Assembly: GCA_040388605.1 (NCBI GenBank)
Contig: JAZKBN010000022.1
Coordinates: 1-64,000 of the forward strand
Source: JAZKBN01 sp040388605
Lineage (GTDB): Bacteria > Bacteroidota > Bacteroidia > Cytophagales > Flexibacteraceae
Reading direction: 5' to 3'
Length of the DNA stretch: 64,000 nt
A program made the translations under genes and the position numbers. The first letter of the stretch is position 1. Every line of letters starts with the position of its first letter. The notes beneath the pieces were generated by a model, which had not been told where the DNA came from, made no database searches, and was given only the letters and a program-made list of their open reading frames with translations. This document shows positions 60,783 to 64,000 of the stretch, piece after piece.

Positions 60783-61082
60783 AGCACAGCCTATTTATTT
60801 ACCGCTGCCCGCAACTTAAAGCAGATAATTCGCAAGCAGGAGCTTTTAATTACTTGCCGGTAAAGCGCCGCGTAATTTTGTAAAAACGGCCTTTACGGGC
60901 CCTTATGAGTGAATAAGGGTAAGTTAAAGGAAAAACAGCTAAATGATTATTGTGATCCGGTAAATATTTATCAGTATATTTACCCATCTTAATCGCAACC
61001 CACCTTTACCTTGCATATACCTTTTTGGGTCGGCACCTGTTGCCGACCTTCTTTTTTTAAGGGGTAATATCGGAACTGCTTT
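60783..61082. other. Intergenic region with two hairpins
   Basis: No gene was seen. The region contains an AT-rich hairpin (ggtaaatat 60959-60967 with atatttacc 60976-60984) and then the terminator at 61028-61057, with a short unstructured link between. The terminator lies about 250 bases beyond the methyltransferase stop, so a small RNA ending here is possible. Confidence 0.45.
61028..61057 (+). terminator. Rho-independent terminator
   Basis: A perfect 8-bp stem (ggtcggca 61028-61035, tgccgacc 61041-61048) with loop cctgt is followed by tt-c-ttttttt. Confidence 0.85.
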
Positions 61083-61460
61083 TTAGTTTTCTTCCGGCAA
61101 CAATACTGATGTAGCGGCAATTACCTGGAGTCGGCCGTCGGTTTGCTGCCAAACGCGGCTGTACCTGAAACGACCGTTGAAAAATTTACCTTCATAGGTT
61201 CCGCTCAGGTAAAGCACAAGATTTACCACTGCCGTATCGCCGAAGAGCCTGATGCTTTGCTCTTTCAAAAAAAATTGTTGAAACCTGAGCTGCCCGCTTA
61301 TATGCACCGATAAATCCTGCGCCTTGCTCAAAACCCTGCCTTCATGGTTTGTAAAAACCATTTGGCTGTGCAGCAGGCGCGCAAGCGTTTCCACGTTGCC
61401 GCTCTCCATGGCATTCAGCAATTGTTTTTCGTGGTTAATAATATCTTCTTTTTCAATCAT
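61083..61460 (-). CDS. NTF2-like (DUF4440/SnoaL) protein
   Basis: A 125-residue protein of the NTF2-like superfamily, starting MIEKEDIINHEKQLLNAMES and including LARLLHSQMVFTNHEGRVLSK and RYSRVWQQTDGRLQVIAA, as in DUF4440 nuclear-transport-factor-like proteins. It has a single alpha+beta cone fold and no signal peptide. Some members are enzymes (ketosteroid isomerase-like), others bind ligands; no catalytic pattern lets me choose here. It is divergent from glyS. Confidence 0.78.
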   Translation of the reverse strand: MIEKEDIINHEKQLLNAMESGNVETLARLLHSQMVFTNHEGRVLSKAQDLSVHISGQLRFQQFFLKEQSIRLFGDTAVVNLVLYLSGTYEGKFFNGRFRYSRVWQQTDGRLQVIAATSVLLPEEN

Positions 61461-61647
61461 GGGGCAAGCGGGTACTAAAATGCAAAACAGGGTAATTCAG
61501 GGCAGAGCGCAGGCACTAAGGTACATAAGCCGCATCATTTTTTACAATTCGGAACCCAAAATACACGTAATTTGCATCCCCTTTGGCGCAGCACAATCCG
61601 GTGCCTGCGTTGCGAAGGGCATAAAAGAAAGCTTAACATTTAATACC

Positions 61648-63138
61648 ATGTCAGCAGAACAGCAGCCCGCGCAGCAGGCAGAAAGCGGTCAACTTAAAGA
61701 CATTATCAGCCACGCACGCGAATACGGCTTCGTGTTTCCGAGCAGTGAAATTTACGATGGCTTACAAGCCGTGTACGACTACGGCCAAATGGGCGTGGAG
61801 CTCAAGAATAACCTGAAAGCCGCCTGGTGGAAAACCATGACTCAGGTGCACGAGAACATTGCCGGTCTCGATTCGGCTATATTCATGCACCCCCTTATCT
61901 GGAAAGCAAGCGGCCACGTTGATTCTTTCAACGACCCCATGATAGATAACAAGGACAGCAAGAAGCGCTACCGTGCCGATACTCTTCTGGAAGATCGCGC
62001 TGCCGCCATTGCCGATGCCGGGGACCCCGTTCGCGCGCAGGAAATACTTGATACCCTTGCCAAACACCTGGGCGCCGGCGACCTTACCGCCGTGCGCGAC
62101 ATGATTATTACAGAGAACATCACCTGCCCCCTCAGCAATACCGCCAACTGGACCGAGGTTCGCCAATTTAACCTCATGTTCAGCACGCAGGTAGGCGCAG
62201 TGGCCGAAGATGCATCGCTGATATACCTGAGGCCCGAAACGGCCCAGGGCATTTTCGTGAATTTCCTGAACGTGCAGAAAACCGGGCGCTATAAGCTTCC
62301 TTTCGGTATTGCCCAAATTGGAAAGGCTTTCCGTAACGAAGTAGTGGCCAGGCAGTTTATTTTCCGTATGCGCGAGTTCGAGCAAATGGAGATGCAGTAC
62401 TTTGTGCGCCCCGGTGACGAAATGCAATGGTATGAGCACTGGCGCGATACACGCATGAAATGGCATAAAGCCATAGGCCTGCCTGCCGCGTCGCTTAAAT
62501 TCCATGTGCACGAGAAATTGGCCCACTATGCCAACGCCGCCGTTGATGTGGAGTATAAATTCCCTTTCGGCTTCAAAGAAATTGAAGGTATTCACTCCCG
62601 CACCGATTTCGACCTGAGCAGCCACCAGGCCCTCAGCAAGAAAAAAATGATTTACCAGGATCCGGAGCTGAACAAAAGCTATGTGCCCTTTGTGGTGGAA
62701 ACATCGGTAGGGGTAGATCGCCTTTTCCTTGCAACTATGTGTAACGCCTATACCGAGGAAACCATTACCGAAGGCGAAAACACCAAGACCCGTACCTTCC
62801 TGAAATTCCACCCGGCATTGGCGCCTATAAAGGCAGCCATTTTCCCGCTGGTTAAAAAAGACGGTTTGCCCGAAATAGCCAAGGAAATCTATAACGACCT
62901 GCGCGTTGATTTTAAAGTGGCCTACGAGGAAAAAGACACCCTGGGCAAGCGTTATACCCGCCAGGATCTTTGCGGCACCCCCTTCTGCATAGCCATTGAC
63001 TATGAAACCAAGGACGACAACTGCGTAACCATTCGCGACCGAGATACCCGCGAGCAAATACGAGTGCCCATTTCTGAGCTTCGTGAGCGCCTTGAAAAGG
63101 CTACCTCTATGAAGCGCATACTGGAGCAAATGATGTAG
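61648..63138 (+). CDS. glyS: Glycyl-tRNA synthetase (alpha2 type)
   Basis: From the ATG at 61648 the protein has 496 residues and is a class II glycyl-tRNA synthetase of the homodimeric type. Class II motif 2 appears in GKAFRNEVVARQFIFRMREFEQMEMQ, and the earlier RPETAQGIFVNF and later PFVVETSVGVDRLFLA are standard. A C-terminal anticodon-binding domain is present (about 390-496, FHPALAPIKAAIFPLV). Longer upstream readings in the same frame begin inside the neighbouring divergent gene and lack family similarity, so this start is preferred. It attaches glycine to tRNA-Gly. A hairpin follows. Confidence 0.95.
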   Translation: MSAEQQPAQQAESGQLKDIISHAREYGFVFPSSEIYDGLQAVYDYGQMGVELKNNLKAAWWKTMTQVHENIAGLDSAIFMHPLIWKASGHVDSFNDPMIDNKDSKKRYRADTLLEDRAAAIADAGDPVRAQEILDTLAKHLGAGDLTAVRDMIITENITCPLSNTANWTEVRQFNLMFSTQVGAVAEDASLIYLRPETAQGIFVNFLNVQKTGRYKLPFGIAQIGKAFRNEVVARQFIFRMREFEQMEMQYFVRPGDEMQWYEHWRDTRMKWHKAIGLPAASLKFHVHEKLAHYANAAVDVEYKFPFGFKEIEGIHSRTDFDLSSHQALSKKKMIYQDPELNKSYVPFVVETSVGVDRLFLATMCNAYTEETITEGENTKTRTFLKFHPALAPIKAAIFPLVKKDGLPEIAKEIYNDLRVDFKVAYEEKDTLGKRYTRQDLCGTPFCIAIDYETKDDNCVTIRDRDTREQIRVPISELRERLEKATSMKRILEQMM

Positions 63139-63147
63139 TACCCCCTT

Positions 63148-63197
63148 AAATGCGGTCATAAACGGCGCGGGGTTTTGCCCTGTGCCGTTTCGCATTT
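63148..63197 (+). terminator. Probable terminator after glyS
   Basis: Nested arms aaatgcg/cgcattt (63148-63154, 63191-63197) and aacggc/gccgtt (63161-63166, 63184-63189) form a long interrupted stem followed by TTAA. Both arms are extensive, though the T-run is short. Confidence 0.6.
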
Positions 63198-63358
63198 TAA
63201 TACTGCTGATATAATGCTTTACCTTCGGTCAAATTGACAGAAGTTTTCGATAACAAAGGCCATGCAGGCATAAACCACAAGCGGGCGCATTATTTGCATA
63301 CCTTTATATATTATTACAATTACCCGTTAAGCCGGATATTTAAAACCGGTTAACAGCT

Positions 63359-63820
63359 ATGAAAGAGAAAACCGAAGCCTTTGTAAACATACTTAACCGC
63401 AAGGCCCGGCACGAGTATGAAATTCTTGATACCTGGAAAGCCGGCATCGTGTTGCAGGGCACCGAGGTAAAATCTGTTCGCCGCAGCAAGGTGAATTTGC
63501 AGGATGCCTATTGCCAGTTCCGTAACGATGAGCTTTTTATTGTAAACCTGCACATAAGCCCCTATGCCGAAGGCAGCTACAATAACCACCAGCCAAAATC
63601 TGACCGCAAGCTGTTGCTTAAGCGCAGCGAGCTCAATAAAATACAGGACCGTGCCAAAGACCAGGGCATAGCCATGATTCCCCTGCGGCTCTATATTAAC
63701 GATCGCGGGCTTATTAAAGTGGAGTTCGGCGTTGGCCGCGGTAAAAAACTCTTCGATAAACGCGACGATATTAAGGAAAAAGACCTGCGCCGCGAAAAAG
63801 ATCGCATGCAGGCAGACTGA
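63359..63820 (+). CDS. smpB: SsrA-binding protein SmpB
   Basis: A 153-residue SmpB, which binds tmRNA and rescues stalled ribosomes by trans-translation. Motifs are NRKARHEYEILDTWKAGIVL, QGTEVKSVRRSKVNLQDAY and YNNHQPKSDRKLLL, with the basic C-terminal tail GVGRGKKLFDKRDDIKEKDL needed for decoding-site contact. Length and all conserved blocks are normal. No tmRNA gene (ssrA) was recognised nearby. Confidence 0.95.
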   Translation: MKEKTEAFVNILNRKARHEYEILDTWKAGIVLQGTEVKSVRRSKVNLQDAYCQFRNDELFIVNLHISPYAEGSYNNHQPKSDRKLLLKRSELNKIQDRAKDQGIAMIPLRLYINDRGLIKVEFGVGRGKKLFDKRDDIKEKDLRREKDRMQAD

Positions 63821-63893
63821 TACAGGGCAGAGCTACACCCCGTTTAATATGGGTACTGCTATTGCCCATACTTACACACTTTCTAAATACAGC

Positions 63894-63935
63894 ATACCCG
63901 GTTTTCATAAAGAGCAAAGCCGGGTATTTTTTATA
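63894..63935 (+). terminator. Terminator after smpB
   Basis: Arms atacccgg (63894-63901) and ccgggtat (63920-63927) form an 8-bp stem followed by a run of T. It lies about 75 bases after the smpB stop. Confidence 0.85.
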
Positions 63936-64000
63936 CTTTTACACACCCAAAATTCGTTTTCCACAGGAAGCCGAAACGGCCGGATAAGCAAAATAACATG

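Noticed and set aside
61324..61647. Extended N-terminus of glycyl-tRNA synthetase
   Set aside because: The extension overlaps the divergent NTF2-like gene and lacks synthetase similarity; the ATG at 61648 fits the family.
61762..63195. 477-residue minus-strand open frame opposite glyS
   Set aside because: It is antisense to a clear glycyl-tRNA synthetase; the composition is that of a shadow frame in a GC-balanced gene and no domain is visible.
1..64000. Prophage, insertion sequences, integrases, or tRNA/rRNA genes
   Set aside because: None of their characteristic genes, inverted repeats or cloverleaf sequences were recognised by reading. A tRNAscan and ISfinder search would settle this.

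Overview
The window is a bacterial chromosome segment from a member of the Bacteroidota, probably a draft or metagenome-derived scaffold. Lineage markers are a gliding-motility GldC protein, a very large secreted protein ending in a gliding-motility/type IX secretion C-terminal domain, the sdhC-sdhA-sdhB layout, a GIN-domain (DUF2807) lipoprotein, few Shine-Dalgarno sequences, and several promoters of the Bacteroidota form TTG/TTTG-N18-20-TAnnTTTG. Assembly marks are visible: the first 12 bases equal the end of an Illumina adapter, and there are two runs of ten N (31537-31546 and 56060-56069). I saw no rRNA, tRNA, CRISPR array, insertion sequence or prophage.

Layout. 1-8.9 kb: truncated repeat-rich protein (probably an rRNA pseudouridine synthase), LOG-family protein, LysM lytic transglycosylase, GT9 glycosyltransferase, a short glucan-phosphorylase-like protein lacking the usual PLP lysine, then an ATPase/DUF4276 gene pair. 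8.9-21.2 kb: LolC/E-like permease, the large secreted protein, succinate dehydrogenase, small unknowns, urocanate hydratase. 21.5-31.4 kb: small basic protein, RecX, GldC, a frameshifted chagasin-like inhibitor, GIN lipoprotein, IscA-like protein, a histidine kinase/response regulator pair, two M28 peptidases. 31.8-39.6 kb: sialate O-acetylesterase-like enzyme, an ATPase/DUF3226 pair, and MetH, whose stop codon interlocks with that pair. 40-48.4 kb: unknown lipoprotein-like gene, a 5'-nucleotidase split into two genes, a serine-less acyl-carrier-like protein, an ABC exporter, a third ATPase/TOPRIM-like pair, and a thioredoxin-like protein. 48.9-64 kb: Gly-rich lipoprotein, FadL-like outer-membrane protein, MCE protein, a tandem-domain small protein, two GT-C-like membrane proteins, a lone nuoN, O-methyltransferase, NTF2-like protein, glycyl-tRNA synthetase and SmpB.

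Most genes are housekeeping or cell-envelope functions. What stands out is three separate two-gene cassettes (7.1-8.9, 33.9-35.7, 45.7-47.7 kb). Each pairs an OLD/ABC-type ATPase with a downstream gene that looks like a TOPRIM-fold nuclease, as in the PARIS and OLD defence systems. All three look more AT-rich than their neighbours, are tightly coupled (ATGA overlaps or a 3-base gap), and fit compactly between housekeeping genes; two have a recognisable promoter of their own. Their partners belong to different families (DUF4276, DUF3226 and a divergent DUF4276-like form). They are the best candidates for an undescribed conflict or defence system here.
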